Shown here piece by piece: positions 34,509-45,149 of a stretch of DNA of 64,000 bases. The notes under the pieces are model-generated. The model was not told the origin of the DNA, searched no databases, and was given only the letters and a program-made list of their open reading frames with translations. Position 1 is the stretch's first letter. Every line of letters begins with the position of its first letter. Both the position numbers and the translations under genes were made by a program. The DNA comes from Xanthoparmelia taractica (Eukaryota; Ascomycota; Lecanoromycetes; Lecanorales; Parmeliaceae), in contig JANQBS010000213.1 in the NCBI GenBank assembly GCA_033085395.1, forward strand, positions 1-64,000, written 5' to 3'.

Positions 34509-36899
34509 TCAGTTCAAGCGTTGCACTTTGTAATGCGAAGCCCCTGGGCGATCTGGCGAGCCATGATTGGCCTTGTCGGCAGCTTCCTGCCTTTCAAGTT
34601 GCGCCGAAAAATTTAAATAGGTTTCGTTCACGTCATGAGTAGCTTTGACAAAGAGTGCGGAGTCGACACCTTCCTCCATGATGTGATACAGACGTTGAAT
34701 TCTTACGACAAGCTCATCGACTACCTTCGGATCGATAAATCCGACTTCTCCGTCAGGTCGCAAAGCCGTCTCCTCTTTCCAGAGAGCAGCCCTCGTCATT
34801 ATCTCATCGAGCATAGCTTTAGTCTTCTTGAGATCGGGCCCTCCGCTGGATTCTGCGGCGCAAAATTGTCTCAGCAATTTTTTGCTAATGTTCTTCCTCG
34901 CTACATCTTCCACTTGAAGAAAAGCGGCCCTCGCGGCCAGAAAGCGTTCTTGTATCTCTTCAGCAGCGTTTGTTGTCTCGGTGTCGGATGATCCTGTATC
35001 TGTGGAAGCGGACACCGTCTTGTCTTCATCCTCGGTAGGGTCCTCCTCGGTAGCGTCATCATCAATATCATCGTCTAGAGTCGCTTTGTAAGCGTCATAC
35101 GCCTTCCCAACAAAGTCCTCCTGCTTTTGAACATCTGATGGTTCCGCACTGTCGTCGACGGGCGCAACACCCTCCCTCTTCCAATCAGCGACCTGTCTTG
35201 TCCACTGCTTTATTATGTCTTGTATTCTCTCAAGATCTGGTAATCCGGACGTTGCGTCCACGGGGAAAGGCTTGGCATACTTTTTATTAGCCTTGCGTAT
35301 TGCTCTCATCCAATTGAGCATCCTTGTAGAGTCCTTCGATATCGTCTCCCGATCTGCATAATTATCGAGATCTGGAAATCCGGGATTCGCCTCAGAGGCC
35401 ATAGCCATCTCGACCTTCCTAGCAGCGATCCTGATCGCCTTCGGCATCCAGTCGATGCTATCAATGTCCTCTTCTATATGGACATACCTTGCATAGCCGT
35501 CCCCGTAAAGCTCTGGGTCGCCCAGTTTGAACACGAAGGCGTCACCGAATATCGGCTCGTACATGCCCCTGAAAATGGCATTGTCATTCCGTGGCGATTT
35601 GACCTTTGGATATTCCCCCCTGCATACCATCAGAAAGTACGGCGTTGGTTTCCCCTCATTCTCCAATCTGATGATTCTGGTCGCTGTGAAAGCTTTGTCG
35701 TTGGTCCTGCCCCAGAAAGGCTCAAGCATGGGAATGTTCTTGAAGAAGAAGGTCTGCGGGTGGCGGAAGGCGGTGTCGGGGCCTATGGAAATCTCGACGC
35801 GTTTGATCCGGGCGTCCTTTTTGACCGGAATGCGAGCGATGAGACGCCGAGGGTTCCCGTACAGTGGTTTGGATATCGGCTGCTTGCCTTTGGATTTACT
35901 TTGTTCCGATGGCTTGGCTGGGAGGTCCTGGCGCTGTTTGCCTTCAGTGCCAGATTGTACTTGCTGCTCGGGACGAGGTTGCGTGACTTCAGGAACTGCG
36001 CGCATTGGAAGCTGTTGGGGATTCTTACTTCCAGACTCGGCTTGTACGGGCTGTTCTGTTGGATGCCGGATTGGCTGCTTGCCTTTGTTGGAGCCGCCTT
36101 GCACATTTTCGCTTGTGTGATCGGGTTGGACGGGATTTTCTGATGGAGATCGGATCGGCTGCTTGCCCTTGGAGTTACTTAGTTCCGATAACTTGGCTGG
36201 AAGGTCCTGGCGCTGTTTGCCTTTAATTTCAGATTGTACTTGCTGCTTAGGATGAGGTTGCACGACTTCAGGATCTGCTCGCATCGACTTGTCAAGCGGG
36301 AGCTGTCGAAGGGTTTTGCTTCCGGAACCGGCTTGTGCGGGCTGTTTAGTTGGTGGACGGACTGGCTGCTTGCCCTTGTTGGAGCCGCCTTGCACGTTTC
36401 CGCTTGTGTAATCGGGTTGGACGAGATGTTCTGATGGAGATCGGACTGGCTGCTTGCCGTTGTTGGAGCCGCTTTGCACGTTCTCGCTTGTCTGATCGGG
36501 TTGAACTGGCTGTTCGGATGGAGGTTGGACCGGCAGCTTGCCCTTGGATTTGCTTTGTACCCATTGCTTGGTTGGAGGATCCTGGCGCTGTTTGCCTTCA
36601 GTGCCAGATTGCACCTGCTGCGTGGGACGAGGTTGGACGACCTCAAAATCTGTTTGCGTCGACTTATCGAGTGGAAGCTGTCTGGGTTTCTTGCTTCCAG
36701 AACCGCCTTGGACGACTCCAAAATCTGTTTGCGTCGATTTGTCGAGCGAAAGTTGTGGGGAATTTTTGCTTCCAAAACCGGCTTGTATAGGCTGTTCTAT
36801 TACAGGCCCGATTGGCTGCTTCCCCTTGCTGGAACCGCCTTGCACTGGCTTCTCCGGTGGAGGCTGTAGAGAGGGTGGCTTTTGAGGTTTCTTGCTCAT
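34509..36899 (-). CDS. Hypothetical protein with Gln/Pro/Lys-rich repeats
   Basis: A single open frame of 796 aa. Residues of about 1-345 are degenerate repeats of Gln, Pro, Ser and Lys, with recurring blocks such as SKGKQPI, QLPLDKSTQTDFEVVQ, RPTQQVQSGTEGKQRQD and PVQPDHTSENVQGGSNKGKQ. Blocks recur every 60-120 residues. The C-terminal half (from about RRLIARIPVKKDARIKRVEI) is a folded-looking region with FKNIPMLEPFWG, an acidic linker (DDDIDDDATEEDPTEDEDK) and helical segments containing FLAARAAFLQVEDVARKN. I recognise no family. The absence of stops over 2.4 kb and the conserved-looking C-terminus support a real protein, perhaps nuclear. An upstream short exon near 36957-36972 is possible. 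Confidence 0.65.
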   Translation of the reverse strand: MSKKPQKPPSLQPPPEKPVQGGSSKGKQPIGPVIEQPIQAGFGSKNSPQLSLDKSTQTDFGVVQGGSGSKKPRQLPLDKSTQTDFEVVQPRPTQQVQSGTEGKQRQDPPTKQWVQSKSKGKLPVQPPSEQPVQPDQTSENVQSGSNNGKQPVRSPSEHLVQPDYTSGNVQGGSNKGKQPVRPPTKQPAQAGSGSKTLRQLPLDKSMRADPEVVQPHPKQQVQSEIKGKQRQDLPAKLSELSNSKGKQPIRSPSENPVQPDHTSENVQGGSNKGKQPIRHPTEQPVQAESGSKNPQQLPMRAVPEVTQPRPEQQVQSGTEGKQRQDLPAKPSEQSKSKGKQPISKPLYGNPRRLIARIPVKKDARIKRVEISIGPDTAFRHPQTFFFKNIPMLEPFWGRTNDKAFTATRIIRLENEGKPTPYFLMVCRGEYPKVKSPRNDNAIFRGMYEPIFGDAFVFKLGDPELYGDGYARYVHIEEDIDSIDWMPKAIRIAARKVEMAMASEANPGFPDLDNYADRETISKDSTRMLNWMRAIRKANKKYAKPFPVDATSGLPDLERIQDIIKQWTRQVADWKREGVAPVDDSAEPSDVQKQEDFVGKAYDAYKATLDDDIDDDATEEDPTEDEDKTVSASTDTGSSDTETTNAAEEIQERFLAARAAFLQVEDVARKNISKKLLRQFCAAESSGGPDLKKTKAMLDEIMTRAALWKEETALRPDGEVGFIDPKVVDELVVRIQRLYHIMEEGVDSALFVKATHDVNETYLNFSAQLERQEAADKANHGSPDRPGASHYKVQRLN
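34600..35820 (-). other. Conserved-looking C-terminal region of the repeat protein
   Basis: This part encodes the non-repetitive portion of the protein above. It has clear predicted helices and mixed charged residues, so any function probably lies here rather than in the repeats. Confidence 0.4.
35830..36880 (-). repeat. Degenerate protein-coding tandem repeats
   Basis: The DNA encoding the Gln/Pro/Lys-rich part shows repeated blocks, for example CTGCTTGCCCTTGTTGGAGCCGCC-like stretches near 36070, 36370 and 36455, and CTTGGAAGCTG-like stretches. Copies are diverged by many substitutions and small length changes. Confidence 0.6.
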
Positions 36900-38600
36900 A
36901 ATTTAGGATGTCAGTGTGGAAAGTCCTCAAGATGGACCACCCTCGACAACTCACCGGTTTTGAAGGCGGCATACTTCCAGCTACGGCATTGCGGATTAGG
37001 ACGCTATAGTCATCAAAGCTATTGTTTTCGGAACTCAGTTGGAGCGTGCGACGTTACAAATATGAGTGAAGTCTGTCAAGGAAGGAATCCGAAGAATGAA
37101 TAGCGAAAATGACCGCTCGTCTTAAAATACATACTATGATGCCTCTGTCATCCTCGTACCCGAAAAGATCTCAACGAGAATCTGAGCGCCCTCTTTATGA
37201 ACGAAAATCCCATCATTGACATCTCGATTGGTCAAATTACATCCACATATTTTCCCTTCTCGGGCATCACAGACCTCCCCGTTTTCGCCCGTTATCTTCA
37301 TTCTTCGTCATAGACACAACAAGCGGCGGTCCTGGTACTCGTACTGCGGTCTCGGCAACCACAAATATCATCTGTGATTCTTCCTTCCAACCCGCCAATC
37401 CGCTCCGATTCTTCTTTTCTTTTTTTCGCTTCTCTCGCGTTTTCAGACCCAACCACGTGCATGATGGCTCACTGGCTGTTTCGCCACCGCTCTGCCTTAC
37501 ACGAGTGAGGCAATTATCTCGGTCGGAAAATCCGTGGAGACCATTCACACGCTTATCGATGGAATGAACCATACATATCCTTCCTTTGTCTCCGAATTCG
37601 CCTTACCAGCCTAACCACGATCAGCATGATGTCCCGGCACAAGTGACTGTAGGAAAAAGACGAGACAATCTCGCCCTCACACCAAGCAATCGTACAAGTG
37701 ACTCTCATCCCATCTCCCCTACTTCCCCCGATCCCTTGCCAAATCACACAAATCAAAATCATCCGCCTCAGCTCACCTCCCCTCACCTCCCAATCATCCC
37801 TCAGTACCACACCACTCTTCGACAGCGACAGCAAGGTATACCATGCCGCGCATACATATTCTTTAGCTTTTAGCCTTCACCCTTGTTGGAATTGCTGCAG
37901 CACGGTGTTGAGACCACTGTGTTGGGACTGCCCCGCATGGGTGTCAAATAGGGGTATAAGTAGCCTTCTCACACCCATAGAAACAATCAATCCTTCATCC
38001 TCCTCTCAATATTTCCAACAACCCTTCACCCTTTACCTTTCACCAATCAATCAATCAATCAAAACAACCCCCTCCCCCATCTCACTCTTATCCAAAACTC
38101 GTCAAGCGCTCCCCAAGTCCGGCGCTTCCCAACTGACAACCACGAAAACTTCCTTCCGTGCTTTAACACGATCAGATATATCTAGCTTGATTAAATTAGA
38201 ACAAGGCGGGATTGAAATATTCGACGACTGCGGTAGTCGCGGAACGGACGTATAAAATTTGAAGGTTTCATAACTTATCGTATTCCCTTGCCATTGCAAG
38301 ACGTCAGTAAGGGCCCAAGTGGTAGGATGCCAGTCGGCCGGATCAATATATGAATATGCGCACCTGACCAGGCAAAAAGTAAGCAGAAGACCTGGCTTTA
38401 GACCGGTTCTCGAGCTCAAGACATTGTGTGTGAATTCTTTCCCACAGATACGGACTTCCCGAGCCGTAATGAGCTATCCTACATTGCTATCTATGCTCGA
38501 CGAGATATGTGAATATACCTGCGTGTCAGACCCTTTCTGAATAAGCATCATTAATCGCTGAATGGCGGACCCATCGTAATTGTTACTCATCCCAGCCTCT
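36900..38600. other. Long intergenic stretch, no gene supported
   Basis: About 1.7 kb with several overlapping frames (37267-37834, 37698-38255, 38102-38419) that are CT-rich or have no domain. A run of CAATC repeats lies at about 38044-38060. The 38102-38419 minus frame starts with a hydrophobic stretch but lacks support. Confidence 0.5.
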
Positions 38601-41600
38601 TCATTTCACAGCTTGGCACCAACACCTACCACTGCCTTCTCGCTCCACCTGGACCACCACGTCCATGCGCCTGCTGTTCAAAAAGGCAATTGCCCTCTCC
38701 TTCACATCTTCTAAATCTGCGCTCTTACCAGCAATAACATGGATGACTCCTAGAACCTTCTGATCCTCCCCCTCTTCAAGCCAGAACTTGGGCACAGCGT
38801 AGCTGACAACACCTCTCAAACTACTCAGTCCTGCCAAGGCCTCCCGTAGATCATATTCGGTATCTTCTGGGATTGTCAACAGAAGGGTCCGGGCTGATGA
38901 AGTAACGAGCGGAATCGCGGAGGCGAAGATGAGTACAGCAATCAGGCAAGAGGCCAGAGGATCAAAGCCCGACCAGCCGTAGAAATGGATCAGGATGGTG
39001 GAGATGACCACAGCGACTGAGCCGAGAGTGTCAGCCATGACATGCAAGAATATTCCATGCATGTTTTCATTGCCATGATGATGATGTCCATGACTATGAG
39101 AGCCATGGCTGTGAGCTTGCGAGACCGGATTTAAGGGTTTGGAAGGAGTCGCTGGAACAGAGGAAAAAGGCGAGGGACTTGGGGTTGCTGCCGTGTGAAG
39201 ATGACCTTGGAAGTGGCTGTGGCCGTGAGCGCTAAGAGGTAGATGTTCGTGTCTTGTAGGAGAATGGTCATGATGGCAGTGGTCGCCGTGGGTATGGTCG
39301 TGATGACCATGGTTAACTGAAGCATGATCGTGATGCGAATGGTCGTGATGTGAATGATTATTGTGTGGGTGGTTGTTTTCATGCTGGTGACTTGCATGGG
39401 CATGATCTGAGTGGTCATGTCCACCGTGCGAGTGCCCATGCCCATGGTGCGCATGGCCGAAAGCGGTCATGCCAATGACATTTACTAGCAGGCCAAGGGT
39501 GCTGACAGTCAGTAGCTCTCCCAGGTTATGAATTTCGTTGCCTCCTGCGAGTCTCTCTAACGCCTCGTAGACAATCTCAATGCTAATAAGCCTAATCTAT
39601 GATTAGTGTCAAGGACTAGGGTTTTGGAAAGATGACTTACATCAAGAAGATGCCATTGGCGAAGCCAGCAAGGGTATCCATCTTGCCATATCCATACGGA
39701 AACCGGGTACTAGGAGGCCACTTGCTCATAACTGCAGCGCATAGACCCACAACAAGTGCCAAGCAGTCAAAGAACATGTGGATACTATCGCTCAGTAGAC
39801 CCAAAGACCCAGTCATTATTCCATAGAATGTTTGGACAATCATGAAAACGAAGTTCAGACTATTCGAATAGTCAGCAGCGATACCCTCAGAAGGAAGGCT
39901 CTGGATCCAACTTACCACATGAAGTAGAATATCCGTCGGGAATCCTTCTCAGCAAGGATGCTATGAAGTAGCGGCCAATGAGGTACGTGCTGAATCACAG
40001 ACTCGGAGAATCTTGACATCTGGGCGTGCTCTGGGATTTTCAGTCTTGTTGATTGATGATGTTGTTGGTGGTTGGAACGTAATGAAACAGAAAACGTCGT
40101 GTGAGTATCAAGTTTTGTAGCTGCGAATGAAAAGCCAATGGTTATGCTGTGATATACAAAAGAGCTCCACGCCTCACTGCGGAGGACGGTTAAGACGAAG
40201 GAGGATAGGAATGACCCAAGGACAAGACCAATATTTTTGTTGCCTCGTAGGCTTCTTGGATCTACAGTAGTCAAGGCAAGCGCCGTTGCGAATGTAGAAA
40301 GCAAGCTCCAGGCAAGCTGATATCCGGACCCAGTGCCAGCACTTAGCCCGGAGAAGATGAAGATTATGGTACTTAGTATTCCCAGTACAATACCACTGTA
40401 GAGAGTGAGCTTGACATCTTCCGGAGAACATATCATTGGCGATATTGTTGGTGCTTTGGAAGATTTCTCTTCTAGTTGCGGGGGGGTTTCCCATGGCGTC
40501 GCAAGGACTGCAGAAGTCTTTGATTCCGATGCAGGAGCGCTGGAGGTAACAACGGAGACTCTAGGTCGAGAGGACAGAAAACATGGTGGTAGGACAAAAA
40601 CAATTATAACAAGAGTGACATATCCCAATAAAATCTCAGCGGCTGCCGAGGAGCTGGTGAAGCCTGTGAGGTCTGAGACGAGTTGTAGTAGTATTGACGC
40701 CAGGGTCCACCGTTTTTGCGTCAACAGCACACTCCAGTCACTCGTCCGTGTGAGATCCGTAGTTTCCTCCTCAGTCATCATGATATTCATCGCCAGCGCT
40801 GTCAGTAGGACCAAAGCTACACGGGCACCTCCAAGTTTTGATGTGGCGTAGAATGGCAACCCAACGGTCAGGAATCTTGCGGCAATCCTGCGAGCCAAAT
40901 GAATCCACTGAGTCTTGTGCACTTCTTCCGTCCTAGTCAAGGATCTTTTCCTCTTATCCAATCCCGTCGCTGAGATATTTCCAATTTTGCCTCTCAGACC
41001 AACAAGGACAAGCGTCAAGGATGTCAGAGTGCTTATCTCTAGCAAAATTGGAGCTTCTGCGGGCGTGAAATTCGATAGAGGTGGACCATCCGAGGGACCT
41101 AGCCGGGCAACGAGGGATGTAAAGGCAAGGGAGGCAAGGACATATGGTAGGGGCACAAGTATCGAGTCGAGAAGCTCGGTGACGGTCACCCACCTCGTGC
41201 TACTATTATCAGCCAAGTCCAGCCAAGGTTATGTATATCTAAAGGTCATACCTTGCTTCGGTTTGTTCGTCTATCTTCGGAAAATGCTGGCCGCTAGGAG
41301 GAGGGAAGCCATATCCATTTCTTTCTAGGCGCAAGTGTGTTGGGAGCCCCACGCTCTTCCGTCTCTCCATGCTCTTAGATCTAGCGGTTGTGGGTGTAGA
41401 GAAAGAGGTTGGGGTAGGAAGGTGCAAGCTGGTTGGGCGCTGTTGATTCGAATTGAAGGACTGCTGATTCGAGTGATTGAAGATGTCTGCGGATTTGTGT
41501 GGTTGGTGTTGCACCTGAGGTTTGAGCAAGTCGGAGGAGATTGGTCCGCTGTTGACATGGAGACCCCCGTTGGTCGATGTGGGGCGTAGAGGAAGTCTCT

Positions 41601-41685
41601 CCGTGGCAGACTTCTTGCCGTGTGAATGGCTGTGTCCATATCCTGCGTGACCATTTATGGCGGGGAGGGTGTAGGTAGTTGCCAT
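38601..41685 (-). CDS. MSC2: MSC2-type zinc transporter (cation diffusion facilitator)
   Basis: Four minus-strand exons, 41685-41252, 41202-39916, 39859-39641 and 39591-38601, encode 976 aa with small GT-AG introns (49, 56 and 49 bp). The N-terminus is polar with HSHSHG. The middle has many membrane helices. The C-terminal half is a CDF module: FMIVQTFYGIMTGSLGLLSDSIHMFFDC (helices 1-2 with the Zn-binding Asp/His), KMDTLAGFANGIF, then a very long His-rich loop (HGHSHGGHDHSDHAHASHQH and many more). After it come HVMADTLGSVAVVISTILI and the cytosolic domain ending in VVVQVEREGSG. In yeast, Msc2 works with Zrg17 to bring zinc into the ER. The length and the His-rich insert fit filamentous-fungal orthologues. 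Confidence 0.92.
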
Positions 41686-42113
41686 TGCAAAAGCACCTTC
41701 TTTCGCAATGGTCCAGTGGTTTTTGTTACCCTCTGGATATCATTGCTATGATAGATGTAAAAAGGTAGGAAGTCACGATCGGGGACAACCAGATTCTACC
41801 AGGGGCCGAACAATGTCGCTGCTAATGACAAAGATAAGGTACTTGCAGGATCATAGTAAGTGACCGTTTAGGGGAAAGTTCACTTCAGCTCAGGGGCAGC
41901 ACACTCGGAAGATTAGAATCGGGAAATTGTCGGCCCGTCGCCAGCCGCTAGAGCTGAACAAAGCGATTCAGAGACCCTGAAAATCCCCCGCCAAGGCTTA
42001 CGAAATAAGGTAAACCTAAAACGGAATCAGGACCATGCAATGTGCAGGGGGATATCTCTTCGAAATGTGGACGACTCCTGACCTCTGCTTCTACTCTTCA
42101 GAGACTGCCCTTC
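41686..42113. other. Divergent promoter between the zinc transporter and ALG1
   Basis: About 430 bp between the start codons of two divergent housekeeping genes. An in-frame upstream Met for ALG1 lies at 42042. No other gene is seen. Confidence 0.5.
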
Positions 42114-43544
42114 ATGGTCGATTTGGAAAGCTGGCTACTATGGCTGGTGATAATCTTCGCCATTTCTTCCCTCGTCCTACTCAATCTGCCAACCCAATAC
42201 GGCGGCATCATAGGCAAGGATCGCAGTGCCAATAGAATTCAAGTCTTAGTCCTGGGCGACATTGGTAGAAGTCCTCGAATGCAGTATCATGCCTTGAGCA
42301 TTGCCAAGCATGGGGCACAGGTGGACCTCATTGGATATCGCGAGTCTGATATCCATCCTGACATCCTTGCGAATCCTAGTGCAATCAGTATACATGCGCT
42401 CCCCCCTACTCCTCCCTATCTTCAGACGAGAGACAAGCGGCTCTTCTTGATATATGGTCCCTTGAAAGTGCTCTTCCAGATCTGGACATTATGGGTTGCT
42501 CTCGGATACAGATCAAAACCCTGCAGATGGATGCTCGTCCAAAACCCCCCTTCAATACCAACTCTTGTTGTTACGTATGTCGTCTGCTTCCTCCGCCATA
42601 CGCGACTCGTAGTCGATTGGCATAACTTCGGATACTCCATCCTTGCTTTAAGGCTAGGACGCGGGCATCCACTTGTTCAGATCTCACGCCTTTACGAGCA
42701 AGTCTTCGCTCGCTCTGCCAACGCCCACTTCTGCGTGACCAATGCTATGGCACGAGTCCTGGATCGGGACTATGGCATCACAACGAAGGCCTTACCTCTC
42801 CACGACCGCCCAGCATCGCACCTGCAAGTCCTCACCGAAGCGCAGCGCTCGATGTTCCTCGACACCTTGCCAAACCTTCTCAGCCCAAATGATAACGAAA
42901 AGCTTCAAGATTACCAGCGCCTCGTCTCCGAGATCAAGCTAAGAAAATCGCGCCTCCTAGTCAGCTCAACGTCCTGGACGCCAGACGAAGATTTCTCCGT
43001 CCTTCTCGAGGCACTAACAAATTACTCCGATTTGGCCATGACCACACATCCTCATCTCCCAGAGATCTTAGTCGTAGTAACCGGTAAAGGTCCACAAAAA
43101 GATGCCTTCCTAACCCGCATAAAAGAACTGAAAGCAGACGAGAAACTCGAGATGGTGACCATCGAGACTGCGTTCCTTAGCACTTCCGATTATGCCAAGC
43201 TCCTTGGCTCGGCTGATCTGGGCGTGAGTCTACACACGAGTAGCAGTGGGGTGGACCTACCGATGAAAGTGGTGGATATGTTTGGAGCTGGGCTGCCGGT
43301 GGTAGGATGGGGGAATTTCGAAGCGTGGCCCGAGCTGGTGCATGAAGGGGTTAATGGGAAAAGCTTCAGTGATGCGAAAGGCCTACAGCAAGGGCTGATG
43401 CAATTGTTTGGTGGAGACGAGGAGTTGTTAGGGAGATTGAAAGAGGGAGCTGCTGAGGAGGGGAAGTTGAGATGGGATGAACAGTGGGACCGAGTGGCGG
43501 GCAAACTCTTCTTCCCCAATGAATCAGCTAAGAGAAGCTCCTAA
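42114..43544 (+). CDS. ALG1: Chitobiosyldiphosphodolichol beta-mannosyltransferase
   Basis: Intronless, 476 aa from the Met at 42114. That start is preferred because MVDLESWLLWLVIIFAISSLVLL then gives the N-terminal ER membrane anchor; a longer frame opens at 42042. GT33 features are LGDIGRSPRMQYHAL near the start, VDWHNFGYSILAL, LVSSTSWTPDEDFSVLLEAL, VVTGKGPQK and the donor site LGVSLHTSSSGVDLPMKVVDMFGAGLPV. The enzyme adds the first mannose to GlcNAc2-PP-dolichol on the cytosolic face of the ER in N-glycan assembly. It is essential, and length and motifs are typical. It is divergent from the MSC2-type gene and lies just upstream of two tRNA-like genes. Confidence 0.95.
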   Translation: MVDLESWLLWLVIIFAISSLVLLNLPTQYGGIIGKDRSANRIQVLVLGDIGRSPRMQYHALSIAKHGAQVDLIGYRESDIHPDILANPSAISIHALPPTPPYLQTRDKRLFLIYGPLKVLFQIWTLWVALGYRSKPCRWMLVQNPPSIPTLVVTYVVCFLRHTRLVVDWHNFGYSILALRLGRGHPLVQISRLYEQVFARSANAHFCVTNAMARVLDRDYGITTKALPLHDRPASHLQVLTEAQRSMFLDTLPNLLSPNDNEKLQDYQRLVSEIKLRKSRLLVSSTSWTPDEDFSVLLEALTNYSDLAMTTHPHLPEILVVVTGKGPQKDAFLTRIKELKADEKLEMVTIETAFLSTSDYAKLLGSADLGVSLHTSSSGVDLPMKVVDMFGAGLPVVGWGNFEAWPELVHEGVNGKSFSDAKGLQQGLMQLFGGDEELLGRLKEGAAEEGKLRWDEQWDRVAGKLFFPNESAKRSS

Positions 43545-43703
43545 GTATCACAGCTGAAAATGAGCAGCTTCGAACCCAAATTGGGGGTTTGTTCCCCTTC
43601 CTTTGGTGACTCACTCCCATTGCCTCATCCGCCAAGCCTTCAATCATGACTCAACCTCCCCCATATAGACCGCTTTAAGAGCCAATCAATCACTCAAAAA
43701 CCC

Positions 43704-43775
43704 GCTCGCATAGTCTAACGGTCAGGACGGGGTACTGATAAGACCCAAACCCGAGTTCGACTCTCGGTGTGAGTA
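43704..43775 (+). tRNA. tRNA-like gene, anticodon GAU (Ile?)
   Basis: A cloverleaf can be folded by eye: acceptor GCTCGCA with TGTGAGT (7 bp, two G-U), D-stem GTCT/GGAC, T-stem CCGAG/CTCGG with loop TTCGACT, and discriminator A. The anticodon loop CTGATAA gives GAU (43737-43739), but the anticodon stem GGGTA/GACCC has an A-G mismatch next to the loop. A-box-like TAGTCTAACGG and B-box-like GTTCGACTC are present. No intron. GAU is unusual for a nuclear fungal isoleucine tRNA, which normally uses AAU, so this may be a degenerate or recoded gene. Confidence 0.55.
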
Positions 43776-43796
43776 CTCGTCAATCCACGGATTTAA

Positions 43797-43867
43797 GCTG
43801 GCGTATTCTAATGGCAGAATACTCCCTTGTGGCGGGATTGATCTCGGTTCGATTCCGAGCGCCAGCA
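43797..43867 (+). tRNA. tRNA-like gene, anticodon GUG (His)
   Basis: The acceptor stem GCTGGCG/CGCCAGC is perfect (7 bp), the T-stem CTCGG/CCGAG with TTCGATT is perfect, and the D-arm is TTCT/GAAT. The loop TTGTGGC gives anticodon GUG (43829-43831) and is the usual His-tRNA loop. The first pair of the anticodon stem (CTCCC/GGGAT) is a C-U mismatch. The B-box GGTTCGATTCC is a consensus match, and a T-run (CTTTTTT) follows at about 43880 as a pol III terminator. It lies 22 bp after the previous tRNA-like gene. Confidence 0.65.
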
Positions 43868-44086
43868 TTTTGCCCTCTTTTTTGGGGTTGTTTACCCCTC
43901 GAAATCATCAAGGGCAAGGTTTCCGATACAGTATGTCGTTATTTGGTATGAGTTTCACTGGGGATACTACCGAAAAAGAACCATGTATCATTACATTAAG
44001 TTACCTCGAGTCATGCAGTGTCCATTTGCATAGCCGCTCAAACACCAAATTCATGCTCTGATTGGTACGAGTACAAGCCATTGAGC

Positions 44087-44899
44087 CTAAGCACTGTCAT
44101 CGTTTTCAGCAGCCTGACGGGCAGCAACCCCGTCAATAGACCATATTAAACTTGCCAGCTGCGTCCAGAGGCGAGATTTTCCCCGGCTCGAACCTTTGAC
44201 TAGTCTCAGACTCACACTCTGCCTTAGCCAACGGTAGTGTTCGGGATCGCACCGGATCTGTGGCATGTCGCAGAAAGAGATTCGCTTCCCCGGGGGCAAG
44301 CCAAGAGACCCTGATCGAGACCAAGGGCTGTGGTCTGACGTATGTTGTTGCTGCAGAGCGAATTCCGCCGGAGTAGTGATAGGTAAGATATTAGTGATAT
44401 CGGTAGGGTCTTTGAACGTGATACATACGCGACTTTCGCCTGTGTCGGTATGGTCCCAAGTGACGTTTTCCATCGGGGGGATAAAGGTGTCAGTGCCTTG
44501 CGCCATGCCCAGCCGCTCAGTCTCTCGCAACTGCTGCAATTCCAGTACTGCCTGCTTTCGCCCTGCCCAGAAGCGCTTGTGAGCTGCAATTTGTCGAGGT
44601 ATAGATCCCTCGCTGAAGACGCGCTGTAGCTCCATATCCTCCATGTGCTTAAAGGCAGAGTCCCGCCGGGCTTCGAGCTTTCGCTGAGCTTCCATTTGCA
44701 CTTGTTGCCGTAGAGCCGGTTTCTTTCCCAATTCTTTCCTAAACTGCTCCGCCTTTAGCAACTCAGTGGCTCTCCTCTCTTCTTGTCGAGCTAGGATAGC
44801 TAGCCTCACGCTCGGACTACTGACACCACCGAAGCACGCTATTATCGGCATTTGGGGGAGACAATATAGTACCGTGAGCAAAATGATGATGTTCAACAA
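44087..44899 (-). CDS. Hypothetical coiled-coil protein
   Basis: A single open frame of 270 aa on the minus strand. The first residues (MLNIIILLTVLYCLPQMPIIACFGG) are hydrophobic; Met17 may be the true start. Residues of about 35-110 are strongly helical and charged (QEERRATELLKAEQFRKEL, EAQRKLEARRDSAFKHMEDMEL), likely a coiled coil. The rest has no recognised motif. There is no family match and no splice evidence. A poly-A/T-rich stretch lies immediately upstream, at about 44960-45010. Confidence 0.4.
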   Translation of the reverse strand: MLNIIILLTVLYCLPQMPIIACFGGVSSPSVRLAILARQEERRATELLKAEQFRKELGKKPALRQQVQMEAQRKLEARRDSAFKHMEDMELQRVFSEGSIPRQIAAHKRFWAGRKQAVLELQQLRETERLGMAQGTDTFIPPMENVTWDHTDTGESRVCITFKDPTDITNILPITTPAEFALQQQHTSDHSPWSRSGSLGLPPGKRISFCDMPQIRCDPEHYRWLRQSVSLRLVKGSSRGKSRLWTQLASLIWSIDGVAARQAAENDDSA

Positions 44900-45149
44900 T
44901 CTTGCTTTTGGGTGAAAGGATGCGGTCCTAGAACAATATAGAGGCAGTTTTTGGATAATAGTTTATAAAATTAAAAAAAAAAATTTAAAAAAAAAATAAC
45001 CAAAAAAAAGGGAATTTCCCCCACTCTAATCCACTGGTACTTGGCAATCATCCGACGACACTCCAACCTTAGGTGGTATACAAAATTACTCGCTGCCAGA
45101 TAATACCTCCTATCGGCTTTACTTCGACTTATTTCTTTCTGGCTTTATG

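Noticed and set aside
38102..38419. Minus-strand frame with a hydrophobic start
   Set aside because: It could mimic a secreted protein, but it overlaps CT-rich and simple-repeat DNA, has no splice support and matches nothing I recognise.
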